This document shows positions 22,701 to 34,198 of a stretch of DNA of 64,000 bases, piece after piece (positions within the stretch are counted from its first letter, which is position 1; the number at the start of each line of letters is the position of its first letter). Source of the DNA: Dermatemys mawii (taxonomy: Eukaryota > Chordata > Testudines > Dermatemydidae); assembly GCA_007922305.1 (NCBI GenBank), contig ML677334.1, positions 20,285,126-20,349,125 on the forward strand, read 5' to 3'. A program made the position numbers and the translations under genes. The notes beneath the pieces are model-generated. The model worked only from the letters and a program-made list of their open reading frames with translations, was not told where the DNA came from and ran no database searches.

Positions 22701-24810
22701 TAAAATATGAAGGGCATTTTAAGAATGTTTGTGTTGGCTTACTCTCTGCCCAATTATATCTGGCTAACAATAGAATTTACATTTGTTTTGTTATGGCAGT
22801 TCCATAATAAGGTGAAATTCCTTTGAATCTGCTGTGCTTTACCGTGAGGGGATCTCAGGCTCTCATCTGACTACTTTAAAACACTCCTTTTACATTGTCA
22901 GAATATGGGACGTAATTCACCACTGCATAACTCCAATTTTATACTCAGGTAATTCTGTTGATTCAATTACTCTGACATAAACCTGGAACAATGCTGTGGT
23001 GCATCAAGCCCATGGGTTCAAATACAGAAGTTGTCCTGTTGGCTTCAAAGAGGTCAGGCAATATGTAAAGATTACCCATGTGAATAAGGAATTGCAGGAT
23101 TAAGTCCTATGTTCTTTGCTGAACTGTAGCCACTTTCAAACTAAGATACCCCACCCCCCAAAACAGTATTCTACAGGTATGAAGTGTACACATACACAAG
23201 ATCGTAGTAACTAGAGATGGGAAATATTCCCTATAAATCCCTCTCTCACCTTTTAAATACACAATATAGTTCTTAGATCAAGGACAAGATCAGACAGTAC
23301 TCTGATACTGTTCTTGGTCTTAGCCAGTGTGCAGTCTATACTGCACCTACATGTATATATGGCTTATATGGTGTGTGTTACAAAATATAGGGGGCCATGG
23401 AGGGTAGGGATGAAGAAAACAACTAAGTTTGAATACCAAGTTAGGGTCAGATTCTGAAATAAGAGTGGGAGGATGGCTGCAAAGATGTTTACCTGGCACT
23501 CCCCATGCCTGGCCCATCTAAGGACCAGGCAGATTTGCAGGTTGCCCTGAAGTAGGCACAGAGACTACTCCATCCCTACTCCTCAGGAGCTCACAGAGCC
23601 TCAAAAGGGACTTATGTCATGTCCTCACCTATGTCCTCCACCATAGTTCATGAGGGGCTGCAAGAGGATCCCTGTGAAGGAGATTAGCAATTGACAAGCC
23701 ACCCTGCATGTCAGGAAACTTTGGGAGCTATTCTGTCTGCCAGTGATCCTTCTGTGACTCAATGCCGCCTTTTACTCCAGACAAGATCTAGTCCCTTAGC
23801 AAGTTAGAGAAGACCTGCAGTACTGACAGCCCTGATTTAATTTCATTTAAACCAACCAGTATGTTAGAAGAGATCTAGCTCTTCTGCCACCTGTAAATGA
23901 CCACATAAATTAACGGACCTCAATTATTAACAAAGTTTATTGCCTGCATATTTAATTATTGTCCTTTTCTGTATATGTAAGAACAAAATATAAAAACTGT
24001 TTCATCCACTCCCATTGTCTGTAACAATCAATATGCTACTTGTAAGATGGGTGTGTTGGATTGTTTGCATAAGTTTTGACCTAGGTCCAAAATTAAACTT
24101 CAGAAAAGATAATTTTTGCTTTTTTTGAGATGTAACCCTACCTTTGTGTACCTGGTCAAAAGTATTTGATAACCACTGTCTGCATTTGGCATAAGGATGC
24201 CAACTCAAACAGGAACTTCATATTTTTCACTCTTTTTTTGGTAAATTCATGTTTTAACATGAAAGTTCTTTTACGTAACCACCACTCATGAATGGGTGCA
24301 CTAATAACAACAATTATTATTATTTTTTCTATTATACATTTGTTGTGCATTATGAGATGACAGACTCTGTAGTAGTGCTAATTAACACTTAGGCAGACGG
24401 CAAAGCAGAGCATCTTCTAACAAATTACCACACAGTCTGCCATGTCTTACTTTCAGTGAATGTCGTGGACCTGATTCTCATCCTCTTTACTGTCGAAGTC
24501 AGTGGCATGACACCACATAAAGCCTTTTTAGAATTAGAACCAAAATATTATTTTCTTTTGTTTTTTTATTTTAAAAATTAAATTTCTAAGTAATATACAT
24601 ATGCTTCAGTAAGTGCTACTTAGAGATTTTGTATTGTCTTTTTAAATTGTAAAATGAAAATTATAAAGGAATTTTAAACCTGATTTTTTACACTCTCCTC
24701 CTCCTTGTCTGCTTATGCCCCCTCCCTAGGCAAAATCATAGTTCCCTACTTTCCTGCTGCAACCCCATATGTTAGTTTTATTATGTATAGTTATATTAAA
24801 TTAGAATCAT
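19794..24810. other. About 5 kb of mostly unique DNA, no gene seen
   Basis: Only short closed frames are present, with no family motifs. Scattered 'cttcaatgggag'-type words (20025, 21388) and 'taactccaattttatactca' near 22930 may be remnants of very old palindromic repeats. There is an impure 'tgtatatatggc' patch near 23350. Nothing else is supportable. Confidence 0.4.
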
Positions 24811-25930
24811 AGAAACATAGGGCTGGAAGGGACCTTGAGAAGTCATCAAGTTCAGCCCTCTGGACTGCGGCAAGACCACATAAACCTAGACCATCCCTGA
24901 AGGTGTTTGTTCAGTCTGTTTTTAAAAACTTCCACTAATGGGGATTCCACAGCTTCCTTTGGAAGCCTATTTCAGAGCTTAGCTACCCTTACAATTAGAA
25001 AGTTTTTCCTAATGTCTAACCTAAATACCCTTCCTGCAGATTAAGTCAATGACTTCTTGTCCTACCCTCAGTGGACATGGAGAACAAGTGATCATGGTCC
25101 TCTTTATAACAGTCTTTATTATATTTGAAGACTGTCATCAGGTCCCCTTCTCCTTCTCTCCCACCCCCATCCCCCGCCCCGTATGCTTTTTCTCAGGACT
25201 AAACATGTCCAGGTTTTTTTTAACTTTTCCTCACGGATCGCGTTTTCTAAACCTTTTGTTATTTTTGTTGCTCTCCTTTGGACTCTCTCTGCGGTTTGTC
25301 CTCATCTTTTCTGAAGTGTGGTACCCAGAACTGAACACAGTACTCCAACTGAGGCCTCAGCAGTGCTCAGTAGAATGAGACAATTACCTTCCATGTCTTA
25401 CATCTGACATTCCTGTTAATACACCCCAGAATGATACTTGCCGTTTCCTCGGATACATCACATTGTTGACTCATATTTCAGTTTGTGATCCACTATATCC
25501 CCTACATCCTTTTCAGCAGTACCACTACCTAACCAGTTATCTCCATTTTGTAGTTGTACATTTGATTTTCCCTTCCTAACTGAAGCACTTTGCACTTGTC
25601 TTTATTGAATTTCATCTTGTTGAATTCAGACCAATTCTCCAATTTGTCAAGATCATTTTGAATTCTTATCCTGTCATCCAAAGTGCTTGCAACTCCTCCC
25701 CACGTGGTGTCATCTATTCTCCATTCCATTATCCATAGCCCAGTACTATCAAATGAAAATATTTGATAGTACTGAAAGCAAGACTGACCCCTGCAGGACC
25801 CCAATAGATAAACATTTTGACAGTGACCAGTTGTGCACCTACCTTCTAGTAATTACATCTAGAGCACTTGGCCACGTGGAACTGTGTTGAAAGCCTAACT
25901 AAAATCAAGATATAGTAAGCTGCCTGCTAC
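24811..25930 (-). mobile_element. CR1 LINE fragment, second subfamily
   Basis: The left edge 'atcatagaaacatagggctg' followed by 'gaagggaccttgagaagtca' is the reverse complement of the 3' end of a different CR1 subfamily from the 'tatggccattcttatg' one. The 3' untranslated region runs to about 25500, followed by minus-strand coding remnants to about 25930. Length is about 1.1 kb, 5'-truncated. Confidence 0.88.
25529..25804 (-). pseudogene. CR1 reverse transcriptase remnant
   Basis: The minus-strand frame contains DRIRIQNDLDKLENWS, then MKFNKDKCKVLQLGR. This is the segment that follows the catalytic box in CR1 reverse transcriptases (consensus-like LQ.DLDKL..W...MKFN.DKCKVLHLG). The residues upstream (FQYYQIFSFDSTGLWI) do not follow the family, so the frame is already broken there. 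The active site is not in the readable part. No function expected. Confidence 0.75.
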
Positions 25931-27619
25931 TAAATTCTTGCACCTGAATTTCTTTAATGCAAACTGAGAATAAATAGAAATTATGTCAGAATATATATAT
26001 CAGAATATACATTGTCATATATTTACTGTATATATGTCACCAATATAGATAAAAGCACACTCTTGTATTACTTTATGGTCTGGTGATAGTATCATTCCAT
26101 TTGCTTTGTACCTGGTACAGATAACTTCCATGGTGAAAATCTCACTTCTGCATGAGTAGTAGCTGTGTATGAAAATTTGCTGTGCTACCACTACACCTAG
26201 TTCTGTGAGGTGGTCAGTTCCCTCAATCCCCATTGACTTCAGTAGTGATTGAGAATAGTCAATACCTTATAGCAAGTGCTCCACTCCTTTCAGAAGAAGG
26301 CCCTACTGTTACAAAAATGTCTCCTCCATCACTAAATTCTGCTGTTTTCAATAAGCTAATGCCAGATTCTTCACTTTTCAGCCACTGGCTGCCAGCAAGA
26401 GAGTATGAAGAAACATGGTCCCAGTGGGAGCTCTTGGAAGAATTGGACCATGTTCTTTGATGCTCTTATGATTCCTTGGTGCCAACTAGACTGGTACAAA
26501 GGAGCCATCGGATAGGCATAAGGCCCCCAGAGAGTATTGTCCAGGTCAGAGGAGGGAAGGATCAGATTCGGAGCAGAAGAGGTCATGGCTGTGGCATTCT
26601 TAGGCCTGGGCAATTCTGCATCCTACTGCAACAGGAGCACTACTTAGGACAGCCTTTGGATGTTCACTGAAGACTGAATGAGACCGTAGCACCCCTTGTC
26701 CCAGAAACTGCATCAGCACAGGGATGAATCTAGCCTCTTGTGCCTCAATCAGGCACAATGCCTCCCACAGGCCAAGGGTTCACCTGCACAATATAACTCT
26801 TAACACTGAATTTGTTTATATAGGAGAAAAGTAGTGTGATATACTAATATTGTACAATTCATTTTGCGGGGAAGAGGGGATGACACATGCCTTATTTTTT
26901 ACCCCGAGCCTGTCTTCTCTGTACATTTATAAAATAAGCTAAGCCTGCCACCAAGCTGAAAAGGCTGACACTTCTAGAGGTTATAGGTTGCTTAGAAGGC
27001 TAAGCTGTGGTCTGCTGATTGTCTCATGAGAGTGAGGGTTTGTATTGCAAGGAAGCTGTTCTCAGTTACCCAGGCTGAACCAGTGGACTGAAATCATTTT
27101 GAAGGCTATGTGTTTTTTGGGAGTGAGCTATGTGGAAATCAGCCTCCTTGTCTAGAATTTCCAAAAGCCCTACAGCCGTGCAATGACAGTCAAGCCCTGA
27201 GCAAAAGTCAGTTTTGGTGAGGGGGAGAGAAGAGGAGCAGGAAGTGGCGGGGGGAAGGAGGCAGTTCAGATAAAGGCTATTCATGGAAATCCATCCTGCC
27301 CAGGTTGTACCTAGTTAGTATGAAGACACGTTTTTTTTAAAGAAAATAGGGAACACCTCAGGCAATAGTGTGACCGGCAGATGACTTTTGCCTTTGCAAC
27401 AGTGGAATGTAGAATAAGGAAAGAAATGTAGCAGTAGGGGGAAAAGGTATGGGTAAAATGATCATTTTTGACTACTTTAACCATCTTTTAAGGAGACTTC
27501 TGTTGTTTCTAAATATTGGCCTATTTCAAACAAAGGTACTGATACTTTTATATGATGTTGCATTATTTTTTTTTAGTCTAAAAGCACCATATTGGTATGT
27601 TTACATATAGTGAACATGT
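25931..27619. other. Unique-looking DNA
   Basis: No gene. Contains an impure 'atatatat' patch near 25990-26030 and a diverged 'cccattgacttcagtag' word near 26229. Confidence 0.4.
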
Positions 27620-27740
27620 GTATTGAGTTGTAAGCTCTTCAGGTCAGAAACTGGCTTTTCATTGTATGTTTGTACAGCGCTCCGCACAGCAGGACTCTAA
27701 TCCTAATGGGGACTGGTGGCTACTACTAATACAAATACTA
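27620..27740. mobile_element. L2/MIR-like old repeat fragment
   Basis: 'ttgtaagctcttcaggtcag', then 'tttgtacagcgctccgcaca' and 'actaatacaaatactaatg' follow the order of a common old amniote repeat tail. The same family is interrupted by a hAT element at 49687-50500. Confidence 0.55.
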
Positions 27741-27831
27741 ATGTCGGTAATAATTTAGATATGTTTTCAATGGAGAAGCTTTGCGTCTTCTTTTTTTCTC
27801 ATCCAATCAACTGGGGTTGGGCCCTTGTGCA

Positions 27832-29602
27832 AACATAAGAATGGCCGTACTGGATCAAATCAAAGGTCCATCCAGCCCAGTATCCTGTCTACTGATCTTG
27901 GCCAATGCCAGTGCCCCGAAGTGAGTTATCCTAATAGGTAATGATCAAGTGATCTCTCTCCTGCCATCCATCACCACCCTCTGAAAAACAGAGGCTAGGG
28001 GCACCATTCCTTACCCAGCCTGGCTAATAGCCATTAATAGGCTTACTTGCATAAATTCCTGGAGGCTCTCTTTTAAACCCTGTTATAGTCCTAGCCTTCA
28101 CAACCTCCTCAGGCAAGGAGTTCCATAGGTTGACTGTGCACTGTGTTTAGAAGAACTTCCTTTTATTTGTTTTAAACCTGGTGTCCATTAATTTCATTTT
28201 GTGGCCCATAGTTCTTACATTATGGGAACACGTAAATAACTTTTCCTTATTCACTTTCTCCACACCACCTCCACTCCCCACTTAGTCTCCTCTTTTCCAA
28301 GCTGAAAAGTCCTAGCCTCTTTAATCTCTCTTCATATGGGACCCGTTCCAAACCCGTAATAATTTTAGTTGCCCTTCTCTGAACCTTTTCTAATGCCAGT
28401 ATATCTTTTTGAGATGAGGAGACCACATCTGTACACAGTATTCAAGATGCGGACGCACCTTGGATTTATGAAAGGCAATGAGATAGTCTCCGTCTTATTC
28501 TCTATCCCTTTTTTAATGATTCTTAACATCCTGTTTGATTTTTTGACTGCTGCTGCACACTGCCTGGATGTATTTAGAGATCTATCCACAATGACTCCAA
28601 GATCTTTTTCCTGATTAGTTGTAGCTAAATTAACCCTCATCATATTGTATGTATAGTTGGGGTTATTTTTTCCAATGTGCATCACTTTACATTTATCCAC
28701 ATTAAATTTCATTTGCCATTTTGTTACCCAGACACTTAGTTTTGTGAGATCTTTTTGAAGATCTTCACAATCTACTTTGGTCTTAACTATCTTGAGCAGT
28801 TTAGTATGATCTGCAAACTTGGTCACCTCACTGTTTACCCCTTTCTCCAAATCATTTATGAATAAGTTGAACAGGATTGGTCCTAGGACTGACCTTTGGG
28901 GAACAACACTAGTTACCCCTCTCCATTCTGAAAATTTATTCCTACCCTTTATTCTCTGTCTTTTAACCAACTCTCAATCCATGAAAGGATCTTCCCTCTT
29001 ATCCATGGCAACTTAATTTACTTAAGAGCCTTTGGTGAGGGACCTTGTCAAAAGCTTTGTAGAAGTCTAAGTACACTGTGTCCACTGGATCTCCCTTGTC
29101 CGCGTGTTTGTTGACCTGTTCAAAGAACTCTAATAGATTAGTAAGACATGATTTCCCCTTACAGAAACCAAGCTGACTTTTGCCCAACAATTTATGTTCT
29201 TCTATGTGCCTGACAATTTTATTCTTTACTATTGTTTCAACTAATTTGCCTGGTACTGACATTAGACTTACCGGTCTGTAATTGCCGGGATCACTTCTCG
29301 AGCCCGTTTTAAATATTGGCGTCACCTTAGCTATCTTCCAGTCATTGGGTACAGAAGCTGATTTAAAGGACAGGTTACAAACCCTAGTTAATAGTTCCGC
29401 AATTTCACATTTGAGTTCATTCAGAACTCTTGGGTGAGTGCCAACTGGTACCGGTGACTTGTTACAGTTAAGTTTATCAATTAATTCCAGAACCTCCTCT
29501 AGTGACACTTCAGCCTGTGACAATTCCTCAGATTTGTCACCTATATAAGATGACTCAGGTTTGGGAATCCCCCTAATATTCTCAGCCACGAATACTGAAA
29601 AA
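27832..29602 (-). mobile_element. CR1 LINE, about 1.8 kb, minus strand
   Basis: It begins with 'aacataagaatggccgtact' (complement of the CR1 3' end), passes through the 3' untranslated region, and runs back through much of the reverse transcriptase to about 29602. It is the longest CR1 copy here in terms of readable protein. Its 5' end meets the 5' end of another CR1 copy on the opposite strand. Confidence 0.94.
28365..29589 (-). pseudogene. CR1 reverse transcriptase in two broken frames
   Basis: The upstream part (29589 down to 28999, 196 residues) carries RT fingers and palm motifs: VPNDWKIAKVTPIFKTGSRS, NYRPVSL, LGFCKGKSC and motif A as VYLDFYKAFDKVPHQ with its catalytic Asp kept. It ends after SKLSCHG. 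The second frame (28970 down to 28365, 201 residues) continues with SVVPQRSVLGPILFNLFIND, where the family has SGVPQGSVLGP. The catalytic box is KFADHTK, with the second Asp replaced by His. The thumb region follows. A frame change separates the two parts. Product in the family: RNA-directed DNA polymerase of CR1. This copy is dead. Confidence 0.9.
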
Positions 29603-29619
29603 GAATATCAATAAGGCAC

Positions 29620-29820
29620 ATGTTAAATGATTTAAGAACTGGCTTACTGACATCTCAAAAAGTATTCGTCAGTGGGGACCCATCATCAAACGTGGGTATT
29701 TCTAGTGGGGTTCTGCAGGGATGGGTACTAGGCTCAACACTATTCACTATTTTTATCAGTGATCTGGAAATAAATATAATACCACTCCTCATAAAATTTG
29801 CAGATGAACAATACTGGTGA
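29620..29820 (+). pseudogene. CR1 reverse transcriptase palm fragment
   Basis: The frame reads VFVSGDPSSNVGISSGVLQG, then VLGSTLFTIFISDLEI and IKFADEQYW. These are the SGVPQGSVLGPTLF..FINDL and F/YADD motifs of the RT palm. The box is FADE, so the second catalytic Asp is lost. It ends in a stop directly after the box, before the hAT insertion at 29884. Confidence 0.82.
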
Positions 29821-29883
29821 AGTGGTAAATAATGATGAAAACAGGGCAGTAATAGTAATCTGGATCACTTGGTAAACTGGGCC

Positions 29884-32117
29884 CATGGCTGGCCTTACCC
29901 TGAGGCAAACTGAGGGGGAGGCAAACTCAGGTGCCATTCTGTGTCAGGGGCACCAATAGGACCCAGAGTGTAGAAAATTGTGTCTGCTGCTGGTGCATAT
30001 GTATTAGCTGTGCTCTAGATGCACAGAAATGGTGAAGTACTGTGCTGGAGGAAGGAAGGCACAAGAGACATAATAGGCAGGCAGGAGAAAAGGTGAGACG
30101 GAATAACAGAAAGCAACTGGAGCTTTCAGATCAGCTGTATATGCTAAACAATTGAAACGTCCTTAAAATTGTGGAGCTAATGGCTGAGTTTGATGCTATA
30201 CTGCAGGAGTATCTAAGAAGAGTCACCACCCAAGAAATGTACACAAACCCCTACGTTGGAAAACAATTCAGCATAAGATAATATAGTTACTGCCAACAAA
30301 AAGTCAAAGAGAAGATTGTGCCAGATCTGAAGTCAGCAAGATATTACTCTATTATTCTGGACTGAACACCTGACATCAGCCATACGGAATAAACGACTTT
30401 AATGATGCATTTTGTAACAACAGAACCTAGTGAAAATGTCCCTGCAATGGTGATTGTCAGAGAGCATTTTCTCGAATTTATTAACACTGATGAAACTACA
30501 GGAGCTGGTATGACAAATGTGCTTCTTAAAAAGCTATAAGATATGGGAATTGCAATAGCTGACATGAGAGGTCAGGGCTACTGTAATGGTGCCAACATGA
30601 GAGGAAAGAACAGAGGAGTACAGACACGGATCTGACAGTTAAACCCTCAAGCTTTTTTTGTCTCGTGCAGTTCTCATTCATTGAACTTGGTGGTCAGTGA
30701 TGCAGCATCAGCTTCTAGTGATGCTGCTGAAATTTTTAATGTAATTCAAAGCATCTATATATTTTTCTATGTATCAACTCATAGATGGCAACTTTTTGGG
30801 AACATCCTCTCTGACACTGAAATCACTGAGTACCACACAATGGGAAAGTCGAGTGGAGGCGATAAAGCCTATCAAACACCAAATTGGGAAGATAGATGAT
30901 GCCATAGCTGCCATTATGGAGGATAATGCTATGACAGGAACTGTTCATGGGAGAACAATGGCAGAGGGAAATGGAATCACTAGAAACACACATAACTTCA
31001 AATTTCTGTGTGGCTTAGTGTTGTGGCATGAAGTACTGTTGGAAATAAATGTTGTAAGCAAGAGACTCCAAGGTGTTGACTTTAATGTATCTGGAGAAAT
31101 GGAACAAATTGACAAAGCAAAATCATACCTACAGTCTTACCGGTCAGATGAGGGATTTCAAAACATTCTGAAGAGTGCACAGAAGTTCATATTGAAGCTA
31201 TTTTCCCACTGATTCAAGAATACAAGACTCACCAAAGAAGACAAGATTTTGATTACGAGGCATGGGATAATCCCATAAGAGACCCCAAACAACAATTCAA
31301 AGTTGAATTATTTAACCAGATGCGAGATTGTGCAATACAGTCAGCTGAAGAACGTTTCATGCAATTCAAGGAACACAGAAGTATATTTGGGATGTTGTAT
31401 GATAGTCCAATACTCCTCACTATACCTGAAGAAGACCTACACCAGCAATGCAAGGCACTAGAGACAGTGTTGACACCTGATGACATGCGCAGTATTAATG
31501 CAAGCGATTTAGGTGATGAACTGAAAGCGCTTTCAAGATACATTTCAGCAGGATCAACTTCAAAGACTGTTCTGGAATATATGTGCACAAATAAGATGAC
31601 CACCCTCTTTCCAAGTGCTTTTGTTGCTCTCTCATACTTCTAACACTTCCTATAACAGTTGCTAGTGGAGAATGCAGCTTCTTCAAGCTGAGGTTAACAA
31701 AAACACAACTGCGCTCCACAGTGACACAGGAGAGGCTGGTAAACCTTGCAGCCATCTAATAGAGTATGAGCTGACCCAGACTGTGGACCTTCAGGAAGCA
31801 GTTCAAATCTGTGCAACCAAGAAGGTATGGAAAGCACCACTTTGATTATTCAAACAGATAAAAATGCCAGTGTTTACTATGCAGACAAGAAAAGTTACAT
31901 TTATATTCAGGCATTTAAAAGTTAAGTGTTACTTATAATATTTGAACAGGGCATTTTAAGTTATTAGTTCTTTATTGGGGTAGGTAGCAGAGGAGTACCA
32001 TGAGAGGAGTAGAACAGGAAGAAGGCACAATTGAGCTCTTTTAAAGTTTTGGCCCAAGCGAAGGGGCATCATTTGAGCTCCCTGCCTCATGTACCAAAAT
32101 ATTGTGGGCTGGCCCTA
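29884..32117 (+). mobile_element. Decayed hAT transposon (ZMYM1-like transposase family)
   Basis: The 2.2-kb insertion interrupts CR1. Its ends are imperfect inverted repeats: CATGGCTGGCC at left and, reverse-complemented, TAGGGCCAGCC at right. The interior has a long transposase remnant on the plus strand (30150-31790). No clean 8-bp target duplication remains (ACTGGGCC at left, CAGTCAAT at right), so the duplication has decayed or my end is off by a few bases. Assignment to hAT rests mainly on the transposase. Confidence 0.8.
30150..31790 (+). pseudogene. hAT-family transposase (ZMYM1-like / DUF4371 type), broken
   Basis: Readable motifs in order: VELMAEFDAILQEYL and IILD, an in-frame stop at 30363-30365, TPDISH, MRGQGYCNGANMRGKNRGVQ, and SCSSHSLNLVV (all phase 0). 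Then, in the next phase (30769-31212): LSTTQWESRVEAIKPI, HNFKFLCGLVLWHEVL and YLQSYRSDEGFQ. Phase 0 returns (31320-31643) with DCAIQSAEERFMQFKEHRSI. The last phase gives ASGECSFFKLRLTKTQLRST and QERLVNLAAI, the hAT C-terminal dimerisation domain. At least three frameshifts and several stops are present. Such proteins cut and rejoin element ends in the nucleus, and relatives have been domesticated in vertebrates. This copy is not intact. No N-terminal zinc finger is readable. Confidence 0.85.
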
Positions 32118-33969
32118 CAGTCAATCAAAATACATTTTATTTAATACATCCAAATGCAAACTTGTACATCTAGGAACCAGGAATGCAGGGCATATCTACA
32201 GAAGAGGGACTGTATCCTGAAAAGCAGTGACTCTTAAATGGATCTGTGGATTATAGCAGACAAACCACTCAACATGAGCTCCGAGTGCTATGCTGTAGCA
32301 AAAAAGGGGTAATGCCATGCCTGAATTTATAAACAGGGGAGTAGTGGGTAGGAATGGGATGGTGATTTTATTTCTATATAGATGAGACCAATGCAAAATA
32401 GTGTGTCCAGTTCTGGTGTCCTCATTTTAAAAATGATGTTCAAAATTTTGAAAGAGTGCAGAAAAGACCCTCAAAAATTATTTGAGGCTGGAAAAACACC
32501 TTACAGTGATTGACTTAAAGAGCTCAATCTGTTCAGCTTCTCCAAAAGAAGATTGAGAGGTGACTTTTATTGCAGTGTATAAATACTGTCACAGGGAGAA
32601 AATACTGCGTACTAAAGGGGTCTTCAATCTAGTGGACAAAGACATAGCAAGCACAAATAGCTGTAAGCTAAAACCAGACAAATTCAAACTGGAACTAATG
32701 CACAATTTTTAATAGTGATTAATAGTTGGAACAAACACCCAAGGAAAGTGGTGAATTCTCTATCTCTTGAGGTCTTCAGGTCAAAACTGGATGTCTTTCT
32801 GGAATCAGTGTAGGGATAACTGGGTGAGTTTTATGGGCCAGTGATAAACAGGAGGCCAGACTTGGTGAACTAATGGTTCCTCTGGCCTTAAACTCTATGA
32901 ATAAAAGAAAAGACTCGTGATCTTTGGACTGTCCAGATGTGCTATGGGTGACATGCTGGCTCCATTGGAGTCAATGGCAAAACTCTCCTGACCTTTACTG
33001 AGGCCAGGATTCTGCCGTGGGATCTGCTCAGACTAGTTCGTTTGCTCAGACTGGCAGAGTTTTAGCTCAGGGCCAATTTTCACTGAGTTACTTTTCATAA
33101 TTTTCTGATACCAAAAAATGTGTTCTTCATATAATAATTAAATATAGTTGGTGTTCCTAATTTCATAGATAGGCTGATATTCTTAATTAGCCCTTTGTTT
33201 TAAATGAGAATAATAGCAACCACCTCTCTATTTTTAGCCTCCTAATCCTCCCGGTTGCTTTATAGCTACAGGGAATCATAATTGAGGTGTGATTTAATTT
33301 AACAGTGATCTGCCTTTACTAATATGCACATTATCTGGGGCAATGGAGTGGCTGCCTTTCAGGAATCCTTCCTCTGCACAAGCTATTTCCTTGATTTCAG
33401 ATGTGAATGGCCTCCAAACTTCCTGTGCCTCCTGTGTATTTGGGGAGGTATCATTTAGGGGTGGATCTTGTTGAAAGTTGAGCCCCGAAATGTCCATATC
33501 CAGTAACCTCTGAGGAATGATGGCTCAGGGAGACCGATCTGATCTGATCCTAGGAGTCCCCATGTCTGGATCTGCTGCCCTTGGAGGTGGGAAAGGGTGG
33601 GAGAGCCCCTTAAACAAGAGATTGCTGACAGATCCTCACACACACAAACCAAAATTACTTTTATGGGCAGCAGTTACAACAACAGGGAACAGATTTTACC
33701 ATTCAGCCTACTGCAATGGCTGCACCTTGATCCCTCCATGACCTCAAAGCTACTGCCTGGAAATGAGAGAGAATTAGAAAATACAGAGGCTTTATTTTTT
33801 TCCAGTGAAAACATCTGTCCTCAAATTTTGGTCATCCCTATTGAAAATGTAAACACTTCTTTGTAGTTTGAGCATAACCACACTTTAAACAGCTGTTCCC
33901 TTTCACCTGAGGAGTTTATTTCAGTACTGGTTGAAGCCATCTCTTCATAGTATAGTGTCTAGTTAAGAT

Positions 33970-34035
33970 TTTTTAAGTGCTTTGGGATCTGCTGCATGAA
34001 AACCACCCTATAAATTTAAGATATTGTATCATTAA
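33970..34035 (+). mobile_element. MIR tail fragment
   Basis: 'ttttaagtgctttgggatct', followed by 'gaaaaccaccctataaattt' and 'aagatattgtatcatta', matches the tail order of MIR-like SINEs, heavily diverged. Confidence 0.45.
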
Positions 34036-34147
34036 GAAGAACAGCAGGTTACCAGTTGCTAATACTGATCCTATTGCCATAGTGTTCATAGACATAGAGG
34101 GATATATTCTGCTTAAGATGTATTTATGCAACTCCTATCAATGCAAA

Positions 34148-34198
34148 CAGTGGTGAATTCTCCATCTCTTGAGGTCTTCAGGTCAAAACTGGATGTCA
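34148..34198 (+). mobile_element. Short CR1 fragment
   Basis: About 50 bp from 'agtggtgaattctccatctc' to 'aactggatgtc' is almost identical to 32743-32795 in the neighbouring CR1 copy, differing at one position. It lacks both the sequence before it and the CR1 3' end after it. Confidence 0.75.

Larger units (their letters stand above)
29603..32905 (+). mobile_element. CR1 LINE split by a hAT insertion
   Basis: The left piece is 29603-29883 and the right piece 32118-32905. Joined, they run in CR1 order: RT palm, then '...ggtaaactgggcc', interrupted, then 'aatacatccaaatgcaaact' and 'gcttctccaaaagaagattg', and the 3' end near 'tctggccttaaactctatga' at 32883-32902. The subfamily differs from the neighbouring minus-strand copy. 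The split shows that the hAT copy is the younger insertion. Confidence 0.88.
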
